DNA from: Enoplosus armatus
Lineage: Eukaryota > Chordata > Actinopteri > Centrarchiformes > Enoplosidae
Length of the DNA stretch: 64,000 nt
Direction: 5' to 3'
Assembly (NCBI RefSeq): GCF_043641665.1
Contig: NC_092184.1
Coordinates: forward strand, 18,776,108 to 18,840,107
Part shown: one piece after another, positions 10,659-23,361 of the stretch
How positions within the stretch are numbered: position 1 is the first letter of the stretch
Layout: every line of letters starts with the position of its first letter
Notes under the pieces: generated by a model
Told to the model about the DNA's origin: nothing
The model's input: the letters and a program-made list of their open reading frames with translations, nothing else
Databases searched by the model: none
Translations under genes and position numbers: made by a program

Positions 10659-13600
10659 AATCTATGTATATGAAGGATTCATATCTGCATAGCTTTATGA
10701 TGATGAGCAGTAGACTCCAAGCAGCACACACAGAATGAATAACTGAATTAAATTCTGTATTTATTTTTGTACTTTTGGTCACTTTGAAGTTACAGAGCAC
10801 ATTCTGCTTGATTGACCCTGTAATTAGCATTAGCAGGAGCAGTTGCTGACTCTCATTCTGGTGCAATCAATTTCGGTGCACTTCTTGAATAAAAAATATT
10901 GAGACTTGAGGGGAAATTGAACAAGAAGCTATGCTTTTGATTGCATTGGTAAAATCTAGTAAATTAAGGCAGGCTTTTAGGCAGCAGCTGAAGTTCTCTG
11001 ATGCCCAGAAAACCCAGCTGCTCTCAGGCCAAGCATATGTGATAGTAGTGGGTAGCCCCCTGGGTATTTGTGTGTGTGTTTTTAACCCGACTTCACTCAC
11101 TACAAACGTCCTTGCAGTCTGTTGCTGTTTATACAGATCTGCTCTTAGTCAACAGACCTGGTTTAACAGGGGTTGAAATAGTTCTTGGCTTCTCTCTCTT
11201 GGGAAATATGATTGATAAATATCACAGGACGTCTCAGGTCAAAACAAACACACATGGTAATGGTTGTAAACCTCTATGTTGACGTGATAGCCCATGCCAT
11301 GTTTATCTAATAAGGATTATTTTATGTGTATGCATCTTTTTCTGAACCATTTAATATATTCATGCAGCTCCAGTGTTGCTGTAGTCTGCTGTCCAACACT
11401 GAAGCATCTGAAGGTCAAATGCCTTCTTCAAGGACACATTGCAGGTTGTTGTGAGAGAGCAGAGAGCACTGCTGGCTCGTATTCCTTGTTTTTTCTTAGT
11501 AGGTAACAATTCTGGTCACTCGCCTGCCTCTGTACCCTTTAGGTTATCACCTTCCCTAAAAGCATTAGTAGTTGTTGGCATGTTGTCAAGGTTTGGGCTT
11601 GTTGTCCTGCTCCGCTGGCCTCTTTGTCAAGGACTAGCCCTGTTAAGGGCTCATCATACGGCCCACTAATCTACTTAAACCGTCATGGTGTGTGTGAGTG
11701 TGAGAGAGATTTTGTGTTCATTAGGAATGGCTTGTCCAGGAGAGCTGAGCAAACAAATAGACTCTATTGGTTATAGCCTGTAGGTTGACGTCCAATACGC
11801 ATGTAGAACAAGTTTTGTGGCCGATAAAGCTGGACTGTTGTCAGCAGACTCCTTGTTATTGGAAAAAATACAAATGCATCCAATTAGCTCCATTACTATT
11901 CAGTTAGCTTCATTACCATAACATGTGACACTTTGCCAGAACCTAATACACTGCTTCTGCAACGCTACAAAGCATAACTAAAAGAAGCATATTTAGCAGC
12001 AATTTAGCAAAAATGAGCTGTTGGAATCTATTAAGAATACAGGTGGAAAGTGGGGAAGTTTCTTTGGACATTGTGATATTTTGTCCTACTGTAAAAACAG
12101 TGTCATGATTTAGAATTGACTACGGCTGCTTTGTTTCTTACATACCAAACTCCAAACATGATACAGCCACCTTTTGAGCCACTGGGGGGAGTTTGCATGT
12201 CATCTCACTGAGAAATCGGAGACTTTCCTGTGAACAACACATGACAGAGAACAACATCAAACTGACGTGACACAAATGATGAATACGCCACAAGTCCTTC
12301 AAGTTGATGGTAGGTTGTATCTCTAAATAATCGGTAGTTTACATCACTGAGTCTGGCTTAAGTGAGCCACTCCGCTTTGCTAGTTAACACAAATGCATTT
12401 GAGTCCTCAGACTGGACATCCGGGGCTCAGCTCAGCTTCAGCACAAAGGCAGCAAAATGTCATTAAGCAGAACTAGGGCCTGACATAAAGTACGTACCAT
12501 CAATCATTAACTTAACTCATATTTTTCTACCGGGTCCAGGAGAGTATTACTTAAATGCCAACAGCAAACTAAAAGGCTTGAAATGACAGACAGTCGGGCC
12601 CTCACCGCCCACTCTGCTCAGTCTCAGCACAGAATGATGTGATCAATGTACGTGGACAAGTGTGGGCATGTATATGTCTCTTAAATTGTGTGTGATACTG
12701 TGTGATACTGTGATTATTAATTATTAGTACTTACTAGAAGGTCTGCACTCGCGCACAGAGAAAGGAGTGATGTAACGTCAACCTGTAGGGAATTTGAGTG
12801 TGGAGAATGTGGGCTACACAGCTATAGACCAGGGGTATTTCTTGATTATTCAACTAAATTACCTAATTATGAATGTGAAACAAAATGATTGATGGGTCTG
12901 TTATAAAACTAACGAAGACCCTTGGATCTAGCATTAGAAAACAGGTCCCCACCACATAACAAATCCCAGTTTAACCCCTGTTTTGTGTCTAACTCCCCAG
13001 TGAACATTCGCTGCCTAGCACCCACTCTTCTCAGCAGGGATTAGGCACACTAAGACACACATACACAAACACACATGAGCCAAATACCCTCTATCCTGAG
13101 CCTCAGCGAGAGGTTGTAGCGATAGGAGCAGTGGGAGAGCAGGGACTGATTTTTTTAAAAAGTACCGTTTACAAAGAGAGAGAGAGGCAGCAGTCTAACC
13201 TCTCTCTACAAAGGCGATGTGATCGACCCTCATGAGTGTGGTGAGTGCTTTTGGCCATCTTGTGATAATACCAGTTGCTGTTTGATGTACCTCCTCCGTG
13301 GAAGTCAACAATAGTGTGGGTGGTGGGTGGGTGCGTATGCCTTTCATATTTATATGTGCATGGTGTGTGTGTTTGCGTGTATCAAAGGTCTTTGTGATCA
13401 ATGCTGCAATTACTTGTTTCTTCTTGCAATAGTGGCTCCTCACACCCCAGCGGTTTAATTTGAAATATTCAGGCAAACACAGTAATGTTCAGCTTGAATT
13501 CATTCACATCCCCATTGCATGACATGAGTTGTTGGCATATGTTACACTAAACCTCATGGTTCTACATGGCATGCATCAAAACACAGCACAGGTTTAACTC

Positions 13601-13722
13601 CGTGCTCTACAACGTACCGCAATGACTCTTCATTTGTTTGTCAGAAATTATAGTTTGACTTCTGTTTTTGCAGACTGAGCTTGTGAGACAGGCGAGCAGC
13701 TGTCACTCATGCTGAATATTTA

Positions 13723-13724
<2 letters not shown>
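10656..13724. other. Noncoding stretch
   Basis: No gene supported. Around 11424-11470 a segment with 'cttcttcaaggacaca' vaguely resembles the tail region of a common teleost SINE. G- and TG-rich simple sequence occurs around 13310-13380. Confidence 0.55.

Positions 13725-13767
<43 letters not shown>
13725..13767. repeat. (CT)n microsatellite
   Basis: About 21 uninterrupted CT units. Confidence 0.98.
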
Positions 13768-13771
<4 letters not shown>

Positions 13772-14445
13772 TCAGTCTCTCGGATAAATGTGACAGCAAC
13801 CAAAAGATAAAATGGCATTGGTACTTACATACCCCCAAAATGCACAATCTTGGACATGTGTTTATTTACACAGATCAGTGCCTTTTCAGAAATCTTTCCC
13901 ATTTGTTTTTCACCAGGATGCGGCCATACATATTAGATTTGTACATTGATTGTATTAGTTGGTTATCTATGAGCTTTTACTTTGAAATGTCTGTGTTGGA
14001 GCTTCAGTAAGAGGCTGTACCTCCATGTGTCCTGACCTCATTAGGATATTGATGAGACACAGCCATTTTCTGGCAGATGAAGGCCCAGTGGCGAAATGCA
14101 TATTGAGTAATACTTTTATTTTCCAATATTATATTCCAATATTTCACATTTGCTTTGTGTCACTTGGCCATCTTATTGTAGTGCCATTCACAGGTACTTG
14201 CAAGCTAATGATAATTTACATTTTGATTACATAAGAGCTGTTTTCCATAAAACATACAAAATTCTAAGTAGGTTTTGATTATGTGGTTTGGTCACACTGG
14301 AGATTATTGTATTGTACACTGCTATGCCACAATGCAATGCCCAAAGGAAATGGAGAAGCCTCTCACAGCTGCAAAACATTAAATTGTGGTTGGTGGCGAG
14401 ACAGCATGAGGAAGATCTTTAAAAACAAAGACTGAGAGACTTAGG
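13768..14445. other. Noncoding stretch
   Basis: Ordinary AT-rich DNA; nothing specific seen. Confidence 0.6.
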
Positions 14446-14835
14446 CACAGACCTAAATGCTAACATCAGCATGCTAACATGCTCCCAATAACATGCTGAT
14501 GTTTAGCAGGTATAATGTTTACCATGTTCAACATATTAGTTAGCATGCTAAGATTTGCTGATTGGAGCTAAACACAAAGTACAGCTGAGGATGACGAGAA
14601 TGTCATTCGATTTTCAGGTATTTGGCCTCAAACTAAAGTATTGGACATATTGAAATGTGTACATGATGATGGTGCCACATGAAAAGTCAGAGGATCGACA
14701 AAGTGATCACAGTCGTCACTGATGATACAACATGAATGTGTGAACCAAATTTCATGGCAATCCGTACAATTGTTGTTGAGAGATTTCACTAAAAGCCACT
14801 GTGTCAAACTTGCTGTTACAATTACAATTATTATA
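14446..14835 (+). repeat. Family A repeat, copy 3 (near full length)
   Basis: This copy shows the family layout most clearly: 'atgctaacatcagcatgcta', 'tgctgatgtttagcaggta', 'gctaaacacaaagtacagct', 'gaaaagtcagaggatc', 'caaatttcatggcaatcc' and 'gttgagagatttcact' in order. The blocks match the copies at 1, 34565 and 50371, so the family can be defined from this window alone. No coding capacity. Confidence 0.85.
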
Positions 14836-15213
14836 CCATTACTATGTACTATGAAATTGGGACACAGCATACAGAATGTCTCCGCTGTTTTCAGGGGCCT
14901 TGGCAGTGTAGATGTATGACCTGAGAGGAGAGTGGATTGGGTGCTTGTGTGGCTGATGACTGCTGTAACTGTTTAGCACAAAGACGAATTATGGAGGAGC
15001 TAACTGGATTAGTGTAAGGCGGTTTAGCTGGCTTCCTGCAGCTTCAGAGGAGGAAACGCTGACACTGTCTCTGTTTTTCAAAGAAGAATCTCGAAAGAAC
15101 AAGGCTACAAAACACACTGCAGTAGCAGGACGGTTATAATGTTTGCAGGATTTTAATATATTAAATATTTTGACTCTTCTCATTGACACTGTGTGGACAA
15201 ATTACACTCACAG
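14836..15213. other. Noncoding stretch
   Basis: Nothing recognisable. Confidence 0.6.
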
Positions 15214-15241
15214 AAGAGAGAGAGAGAGAGAGAGAGAGAGA
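15214..15241. repeat. (GA)n microsatellite
   Basis: About 14 GA units, followed by an A-rich purine stretch to about 15275. Confidence 0.97.
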
Positions 15242-17074
15242 AAATAACTTCTGAGAAAAAGAAAGAGAAAAATATTGTGATTGGCCTTTACGCACATCAG
15301 GGAAAATGAGGAGGGGAAAGTGTTCTTTTAATTGAAGCTCCCAAAGGCCAAAGGTTCAGCTTGTTCACTTCAGATTGCTAATATTGTTCCTGTGATCTTT
15401 ATCCAAGCGAGGATTGCTTAATTTGCTGCCTCACTGCTGCTTTAGCAAAACTTCAGTGCTGCAGCTCACGCACACACAAACACAGACACACATGAAATCT
15501 GACACCACAGAGGAAAATTAAATAAAAGCACAGACACACTCTTGGGCGGATGATAGATGAAATGTGGGACATGAAACTGATTTTCAGAGGGTTGTTTTCT
15601 TCTCCCTTGTAGTGAATATACTTAATGGCTATAGCATATTAAGCATAGAAAGTATCAAACATTGGATGTGATACGATGAAAATCTTAAGGATCGGGGACA
15701 TGTCTCCATAAATGAATTAAGTTTTGTTAAACAAGATGCTGCATGTCCCGTAGTGTCACATTAAATACAGTTTGAAGAAAACCATGGCTTATTTCTGTGA
15801 CTTGAATGTAATCATTAATCATTAACTGAATTAATTATTATTAATTTATGAGAGATGCATAAACCCTGGCTGATGATCAGCCAACATCAAACCAAGTATA
15901 TATTTAATGTAGCGCTGCTCTTCTCTGGTACAACTTTCATATCTCAATTTGCATTGAAGTTTTCAGTTTGTTTTTTTTGTTTTTAAATAATATTAACATT
16001 TGGGATATTTCTCACATATGAATTGTATATATTGTATATATATATATATATATATGTTAATATAATGTACAAACTTCAAAGTTAAAGCTTTTAATAATGA
16101 AGCTGATCATTACATATTTTTTTCATCCTGCTCAAACTCAGTGTGCCTCATGTTTACAAATACAATATCTCCAAAGTAACTATTTGTGAAGCTGTATCGG
16201 TTGCTAATGTGTTGAGGTAGTTTTACCCTCCTGTGACGGTGGTTGACTTTTACACATGATGATCTTGTTTATTACATAAAGCGAGGTGTTTCACCCCCGA
16301 GTTAAAGCGAGTTCAAGCGTCTGTCAGTGAAGCCATCACTGTCATTGCGTAGCTTCAACTCTGCTATTTGTGCTGTCACAATTCATGCTTGTGTCTCTTA
16401 ATCTATGGCTGTCATAAAAGGATGAATTCCTGGCTTTCATTTAAATATCTGTTTTTGCAGTGCATTTGTAACTGTAGCAGATATACTTTGGTTTACTCAA
16501 GTTATAATTAAGATTTCAGTCCTTGTTAATTTGGTGACATATATAGCAAACACTAATCGTGCGGCCACTTTGCTATTGGTTTGTCTAAACAAATTCCCGC
16601 TGTTTTTATAAAGAAGTCAGTCAATAATTGGCTGTTTTCCATTGTGCCATAAACAACCACAATCTGATTTCATGCTGCACCAAGTGTAAGTAGTTTTCCA
16701 CACAACAGCAGGGCACAGTAAAGTCGGTTGCCTTGCTGAGGAGCTGGAGATGTGCAGCCTGCAGCTCTTCATCCACTCTTCATCATCACTGCGGCTGCCT
16801 CGTCTTGTTCTGTTACTCCCTGACGCGATGTTGATAAACACGTGTGATCAGCATTAACTAGGGATGGGTACAAGTAATAGATTAATGGATTACTCATCTG
16901 ACATTTACCTGATCAACCTCTTTTGGTGCTGCGCTGCCAAAATAGCATTCTGAAAATACTGTCTGGAGATCTGGAGATTACATTTGAAAAGCAGGAGTTG
17001 TATTATATTTGAGGACTAGAAATTTTTATTTTATTCTCAACATCTGATATTCGTTTGTAGCCTTGATGTTGCCT
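15242..17074. other. Noncoding stretch with a short (TA)n
   Basis: No gene supported. A TA tract of about ten units lies at 16035-16055. Confidence 0.6.
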
Positions 17075-17240
17075 GGCTACAACTAATGATTATTTTGATT
17101 ATTCCGAAAATCTTGTATGTATCGTCAATAAAATGACAGAAAATAGAAATCACTGTTTACTAAAGCACACTACTTGTTTTGTCTGACCAACAATCACAAA
17201 CCCAAAGATATTCAGCTTACTATGTGTCCATAACAATATG
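17075..17240 (+). repeat. Family C repeat, copy 2
   Basis: It opens 'ggctacaactaatgattatt' and contains 'aatgacagaaaatag', 'cttgttttgtctgaccaac' and 'cccaaagatattcagcttac', the sense-orientation hallmarks of family C. Truncated at the right end. Confidence 0.8.
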
Positions 17241-20200
17241 TGATATTGATAACCCTCATGACTGAGCTCAATGGTTTTGCATGTGACACACAAATGCTCC
17301 ATCAGCGCATTTGATTGATTGTATCAACGCAAGACTGAAGGCAGAACATGTGTAACCTACTTAATCATTCTCACATCAACTCCCAGTTTCTCAGATCCCT
17401 ACGTCACTGTCTGACCACGCTCTCTCTCTCTCTCTTTCTTTTCTTTATCTCTCGCTCAATAACTAGCAGTTGCCTTAATCTTCACAGGAAGCACTAATGT
17501 GCAAGTAGCTTAATGAGCACCCTGGCACAATTATAGAGTGGAGAAATTACTGAGTAGGCCAATAACATGCTACTGTACAGGGTAATATAATGTCCCTTGC
17601 CGATCTCAGGAACAATGAGTTAATAATAGTTAGGAAACAATGGCATCTACATCACCAGTCCATCCTCTCTGGCCAATTTCTGCTCCCTGCTGCAGCACGC
17701 TCGTATTGTTCTCCACAATGGAGGATAATGACAACAGTGCACAACAACAGAGGACTCTTTTCATCGTTGTCCCGCTTTGTCTCTCGCGTCAGAGCGTCAC
17801 TATCACTCGCTGATGCTCTCATCTGATTTCTCTCTCGCCTCTCGTTCTGGTCACTTATCTCTATCCCTTTTCTCTTCCTTTGCAAAAACACACACTCTCA
17901 CAATCCTGGACAGGAGGGGGAATGTGAGATATTAAATTATTCAAAGTCCTGGCACAAAGTGTCACCATGAATGAACACAAATGTGCGAGCCTCCTTTCCC
18001 GAGTGTTTATTTATATACTTTACAGCACCAGTACAAAGGCCACGTCTCAGATGATTTCCTGTCCATCCTCAGAGTGTAAATTAGAAGTTTGGATCAGTTT
18101 AAATGAGGCCGAAGCTCCAAGAAGCCCCCAGTATTTGTAAAGATGAAGGCTGTGAGGGGTTGTTGGTGGTTGCAGTGAATGAATCACTACAACTGCACTG
18201 CATTGATCCAGACAGCCACTGACCACAGTAATCTATGGCAGAATTATTTACATGTACGCATTTACACACCTGTGCCACAACTAGCATTTTAGTATTTATA
18301 CAATGACACAGACTAAAATGCAGTGCAAATGATATGCTTGTACTGTACTAGCTTGTGTTTGAGTTTAATTTAAGAAGACATAAAAGCTTTGTGGCCTACT
18401 GCGCACTGGCAGGTGATTACATGCTGCTTTCTGATTGGTATATTGACAATATTTATTTTGTGTTATATCAAGTTATGGCTTGTACTGTGGCTCCTCTGGC
18501 CAGTCAGGCCCTCTGTGTTTGGTATGTGTGGTTGCATTATGAGGTAAAAAACTCAATGACACAAAACTTTTATATAAAAACTTTATAACCGAAAGGCTTC
18601 GCTGGAAAGACTAGACTGAAAACATACAGCGTTTCCCTTGAATCAGTATTTTTAATAACCAGCCGGAGGTCAGCTTTTTATTTACCACCACTGACAGCAG
18701 TATGTTTACAACGCTTTCCATTCTCCTTGAACTCAACCCCGATTAAAAGAGGAGAAGGCTGAGATTTTATTTTTATCCCTCTGCGGTGTCACGCTCCTCA
18801 TATACGCAGAGGACGTTTTCATTTGGCTGTTAGATTCCCTGAGGTAAATTTAGCTGACTACCTAACAAAAACGAATCCATTCCACTGCACAACTTTGACG
18901 ACTCTGCCCATCTGTGATTATCTGTGTGTGTTCAAGCAGCCAGTGATAGAAAAAAAACAAAAAACAGCAAACCAACGGAGATAAACAGCATTCCAGATAC
19001 TAAAAAATTGATGCCTGAAGGGACTGTTGCTACTACAAGAAGAGAGGCCACATGCTGCACAATGTGTTTGTTCCAAAAGAAAAGCTTGCACAAAACCCAT
19101 TTTAAAGAATTTTGAATAACGTTTATTAAATTAATTGATTCCAACATTTCCTTATTATAATCTCTGTTGTGTAGTGAAAGTTCACGGGTCCCCTCTGTGC
19201 CCTGTCGCAGTGTCAGTAAGGCAACATAAACCTTTTGCTCTGATTTAAAGTTGCTCTGACGAACTTGCCTAAACGCTGGCTTGATGTTACTGATGTAGGA
19301 TGACACAGACAAGACCATCTGTTTTGTGATAATCAATCCTAATGCATGACATAATTAATACATTTTAGAATAAGCTGTTCTGAAAACTCTCCTAACCTCG
19401 TACGTGATCACATGAGAAGACACCGTACAAATACTGCCATGCAATTCAATAGGTAGCCTGTTTACTACATATAATGATCTATGATCCAACGCAAAAAAAT
19501 TATACTGATAAATTTGACACATTTTGATTGTTTACATGAATTAGAGTTTTGTCTGGAAACAGCTGAAGAAAAAAAATCAATATTGTATGTTTTAGTTCAA
19601 GCATTACACACAATTCACCAACAATGGTAAACAATGGGCAGTGATACAAAGAGCAGCTTTTTTTTGGCAGCGCTTAAGAAGGATACATTTTTCAGTGAAC
19701 TGCTGTCAACTGGACATTATGTCCCTTGATCCCGTGGTCAGTATAATCTGTCTAAATCCAGCATTTCTAACTCAACTGTATGGCTGCCTGTCCATGCGTG
19801 TGAATGGGAAGTTTGCTTCAGGTATTTCCTTTGATCAGGAAGTCATAAGTAAGTAGCAAATGGGCTTTGGAAGTAGTTGGTAATGCTAGCGTTGTAGCTT
19901 ACTTTGTTATGTCATAATGCTGATATAATCCTGAAGTTAATGGTGACATCCGTAGGTTTTATGGTATGGTCTGCATTTCTTTTTTGGGGTTGTTTTCTTG
20001 GAAATGTTGGACCTGGGCGGACATTTTTTCCATGTGGCAACCTCCCTGTAGAAGTGCACTGCTCGATGTACACCCAAAGACTAGGCAGGGTGAGTCTCAC
20101 TCATACAAGCCACAGGAGACTAATTTGTTGACAGCCATATTGATTTTTTTTTGACAAATTCCTCTCTGAATTTGGTTTGGATGTGTGGTTAGCTGAGGCC

Positions 20201-20869
20201 CTGACTCCTGCATCGATTTGCTGATTACGTATCAGTTAATCTATATGTACCAACTGCCCAAGCAAACAAATAAGATTCTGTGTGACTCCAACTAATTGAA
20301 TTTGACCACAATCTCCATGCTGCAAGACCAAATTGTTATTAATGTCATATGTCACCTTTCCTGAGGGTGGTGTGATTTTTAACCCAATATTTCGTCTGAA
20401 TGTGAACACAGTATCCTGGCAACCGGGGGAGGAGAAAGAATGGGTGCGTTCAGAGGTGAAATGGCCCCTCACAGGACCATCCATCATACGCTCAACTACA
20501 GATGGGTGGGCAGCGTGTGTGCGCGACTTTTCTCCCGTGTGTCAACAGCATATACTTTGTGTGTTTTTGTTGTGTACGTGTCAGTGTGTGAATATCTGTG
20601 TGCCTGCTGGGGGGACGCCACAGTGTACAAAGGGGACTGTGGTTGTGCAGGATGCTGTCAGGACAGTGATGAGGATCCACCAGTATGAGCAGCAGTTTGA
20701 CAGCTGACATTCTCCAGAGTGCAGCGAACTGGACAGACTAGGAATAAACAGGATACCAGCCCAGGCATGCTAATGAGGCATGAGCCTTAATTGTGTTTAC
20801 ATCGACAATGTGCAGTGTTAATGCCCGTGTGAGTCAAAAATAGTAGCCAATAATGATGAGGGTACTGGA
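17241..20869. other. Noncoding stretch
   Basis: No gene supported. A CT-rich tract lies at 17415-17455. A minus-strand frame of 134 codons (18932-19336) is open but has no recognisable domain and is within chance expectation. An A-run lies near 18948. Confidence 0.55.
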
Positions 20870-20891
20870 TGGTGTGTGTGTGTGCGTGTGT
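20870..20891. repeat. Short (TG)n tract
   Basis: About ten TG units with one GC interruption. Confidence 0.85.
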
Positions 20892-21582
20892 TTACGTTTA
20901 CACCCTGTTTGTGGTGTGGACTTCATACAGATTTGGAAGCAACAATAATTTCAAAAGTTATATCAGGTCATATAAAATTAGATGTCAAAAAATAAAATAT
21001 TTCATGGGCAGATGTTTCAAATTAAAAGCCTTCTTAGGGCGGATATTAAGGATATGCCCTTTGACCCGCCAGAGAGCTTTTAATGTTAAACATTAGTACA
21101 GGAAGTGTTGAGCTTAACAGTGATTGAAAAACAGCAAAATGGAAGCAGTATTTCTGTTAGAGAAGAGAAACTGAGAGCTGACAAAGCTTGACAGGCATAG
21201 CAACAGTAACTAAGGCGGGCAGCTGAGGTGCATAAAGTATTTGAGAATTCACTGTACTTTAATTTGTAAATGTTCAGTGCCCTGAGACTTTCTCATGTTG
21301 CTGTATGTTTGTAATTGAACTAACATACGTGTGTGAAGGGTACATCTGTATTCTGATATTTATATCACAAATACCCAAGGCACCCTACCTACCACGCCCA
21401 GTACATCAGAGAAATGTAGTCGGTCTGAAGACGCTGGTTTCCCTGATTCTCTTGTGCATTTCTGTTGCATAAACAGGGGAGATTCATTCTGGGCCATTGC
21501 TCCTGTCCCTTTTGTCTGCCATTGACTTCCTATCAGCTCTCAGGAGGTGACAGGAAACAAGCTGAAAAGAGTGAAAGTGTGT
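20892..21582. other. Noncoding stretch
   Basis: Nothing recognisable. Confidence 0.6.
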
Positions 21583-21735
21583 CAGAGTGAGAGAAAGAGA
21601 GGGAGGGAGGGAGGGAGGGAGGAGTAGAAATGCAGGGAGATGGAGGGGAGGAAAGGGAAAGAGAGGCTGTCTGGGAGAGAGGTGAATGAGAAAGAAGAGA
21701 GGAGTCTGAAAGTGTCTGAGGAAGCAGGAGAGAAA
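21583..21735. repeat. Purine-rich tract with (GGGA)n core
   Basis: The plus strand is strongly purine-biased for about 150 bp, with an uninterrupted GGGA/GGA core at 21600-21623. Homopurine tracts of this kind can adopt triplex (H-DNA) structure. The open frame on the opposite strand is a by-product. Confidence 0.8.
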
Positions 21736-22084
21736 CATGGAGGCATTTAAAGGTAGCAGAGAGGGAGGAGGAGAGGTGTCCCTGTAGTAATCCTGTTAGA
21801 GAGGAGGAGATCAGGTTGGCGGTTTGGGGCTGTCACTCTGAAGAGATTTTCTTCTTTGGTTTTTGAAAAATGTTACAACATGCCATAGATTTCCTTTAAT
21901 TGAATCCTTCTGCAGTGTCACTATTATCCTGTTCTTTACAAGCAGGTGCCTCAGAGCTAATCGGCTGTTGCTCTCTGAAGAGCAGCAGAACATTAAAGTG
22001 TCTGTGCTTGTTCGTGGTGGGGGGTTCGTCTATCTGCCACTTTTTTGTTGAGGTAATTCGTCTTTTTTTTGTGTGCAAAATAAT
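21736..22084. other. Noncoding stretch
   Basis: Nothing recognisable. Confidence 0.6.
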
Positions 22085-22180
22085 GAATTCATTAATCAGT
22101 TAGTCAGTTGGCACAAAGGTAATCCACAACACTTTTATTATCAGTTGTTTTAATCATTTATTAAGCAAAAATGACAAACG
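22085..22180 (-). repeat. Family C repeat, copy 3 (fragment)
   Basis: The order 'attaatcagttagtcag', 'ggtaatccacaac', 'ttttaatcatttattaagc', 'aaaaatgacaaac' matches the reverse-orientation end of family C as seen at 28678 and 3184. About 95 bp. Confidence 0.55.
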
Positions 22181-22435
22181 TGCTATAAGGACAAAACAAT
22201 ACATTCTGGGTCATTTTTCACAATTTTGCGATTTTTAGTGAAGCTTGATACATCTGAAAATTTGAGTTTATTGCAGACTGACTGCGTTTAAGTCGGCCGA
22301 TGAGTAACAGGAAATTACAGCACAGAAATACCCCCAAAATGTTCATGATAATTTAGAAACAGTTTCGTCATAAAATAGTTTGTCCACTGGGGGGGTGGGC
22401 TGACAAGTTTATTTTCCAACTGTAACATATTCAGT

Positions 22436-22510
22436 GTTCAAGGTTCAGCTTTGTCTTTATATAATACAGCTCTGCACAATGAAATGTAGCTGTAGCCCCC
22501 TCCACACTAT
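22436..22510 (-). repeat. Retroelement-tail-like segment
   Basis: The phrase 'cagctttgtctttatataat' followed by 'ctgcacaatgaaatg' resembles the reverse complement of the 3' region of a common fish retroelement, which usually reads 'ttattgtcattata...gcacaatgaaat'. Similarity is short, so the class is not assigned. Confidence 0.35.
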
Positions 22511-22569
22511 ACACACAGAAAATGTTTATAACATATACATAAACATAGAGTATATAACATATAACATAA

Positions 22570-22760
22570 AATAGAACATCCTCCGCACTTCGGAGAAAGG
22601 TCCGGCTCAACCCATTGCCATTCTGGGATAGAGGAAAAAACGCTCTGGCTTGCTTTAAACCAATCATAATCGTTTTGGGCGGCACTAAGCCAGATAGCGG
22701 AAGGGGAGGAGATTTCCGACTGAAATAGTCTGACAAGCACTTCCGACCGAGTGTACGAGC
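22570..22760. repeat. Family I teleost repeat
   Basis: The segment with 'gctttaaaccaatcataatc' and 'gttttgggcggcactaag' matches a repeat I recall from many teleost genomes ('aaaccaatcacaatcgtcttgggcggcgctaag'). Its CpG-containing positions are partly decayed. It runs into family E without a clear gap. Confidence 0.6.
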
Positions 22761-22765
22761 ACCTA

Positions 22766-23038
22766 AAGTGATGGGGGACAAAATCCAGAGTTGCCACTCT
22801 GTGCAAAAATGCATTCTTAAGTTCAGCTGAAGTTGATATGAGGCTTCAGCAGTTGGAGTCTGTCAAATCAAGTGATGTCCCCCATCACTTACAGTGGGAT
22901 CCCAATCCAGCCATCGCTCTGCATCTTCTCATGGCCTGTATGGACAGGAGGAATGATTACAGCCACCAGTGACTCTTTAAATGTGCATATGGGAATGGGA
23001 GTATTGTATTAAAAAAAAAAAGTAAACATATCCTTTAA
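22766..23038 (-). repeat. Family E repeat ending in CCTTTAA
   Basis: It contains 'gatgggggacaaaatcc', 'ctctgtgcaaaaatgcattc' and 'gttgatatgaggcttcag', and finishes 'cctttaa' at 23038. This matches the well-known percomorph repeat that begins TTAAAGGA on its other strand. It includes two inverted repeats: AAGTGATGGGGGAC (22766-22779) against GTCCCCCATCACTT (22877-22890), and a perfect 8-bp stem with a 5-nt loop at 22870-22890. Confidence 0.7.
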
Positions 23039-23325
23039 GAAAAGCCCTTTTTCATTGGAAGAGGAAAAGAAAGGAGGCTTGCCCTCTGAAGGCACTGACA
23101 GCAGCAGTGGGAGAAGATATCAAATGGCCGCACCATACTCATGAACCACATCCCTCACCACAACTCAGACACTTCAATGCACTCGATACCAGTGTAAACT
23201 CAACAGTAGAGTGTTCTTTGGAGATATAACTTTACAGTAAATGGATGTTGTCAGACTTTTGTTCTAGAAATGGCATTTCAGTCTACATTCATCTTTATTT
23301 TCCTCCTCCTTCCTCTTTGTCAAGG

Positions 23326-23328
<3 letters not shown>
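23039..23328. other. Noncoding stretch
   Basis: Nothing recognisable. Confidence 0.5.

Positions 23329-23359
<31 letters not shown>
23329..23359. repeat. (TG)n microsatellite
   Basis: About 15 uninterrupted TG units. Confidence 0.98.

Positions 23360-23361
<2 letters not shown>

Noticed and set aside
11424..11530. SINE-tail-like segment with 'cttcttcaaggacaca'; a related scrap at 53588-53632
   Set aside because: Similarity is short and no tRNA-derived head with A and B boxes was found.
18932..19336. 134-codon minus-strand open frame with a hydrophobic C-terminus
   Set aside because: The hydrophobic end comes from a T-rich stretch on that strand; no family resemblance.
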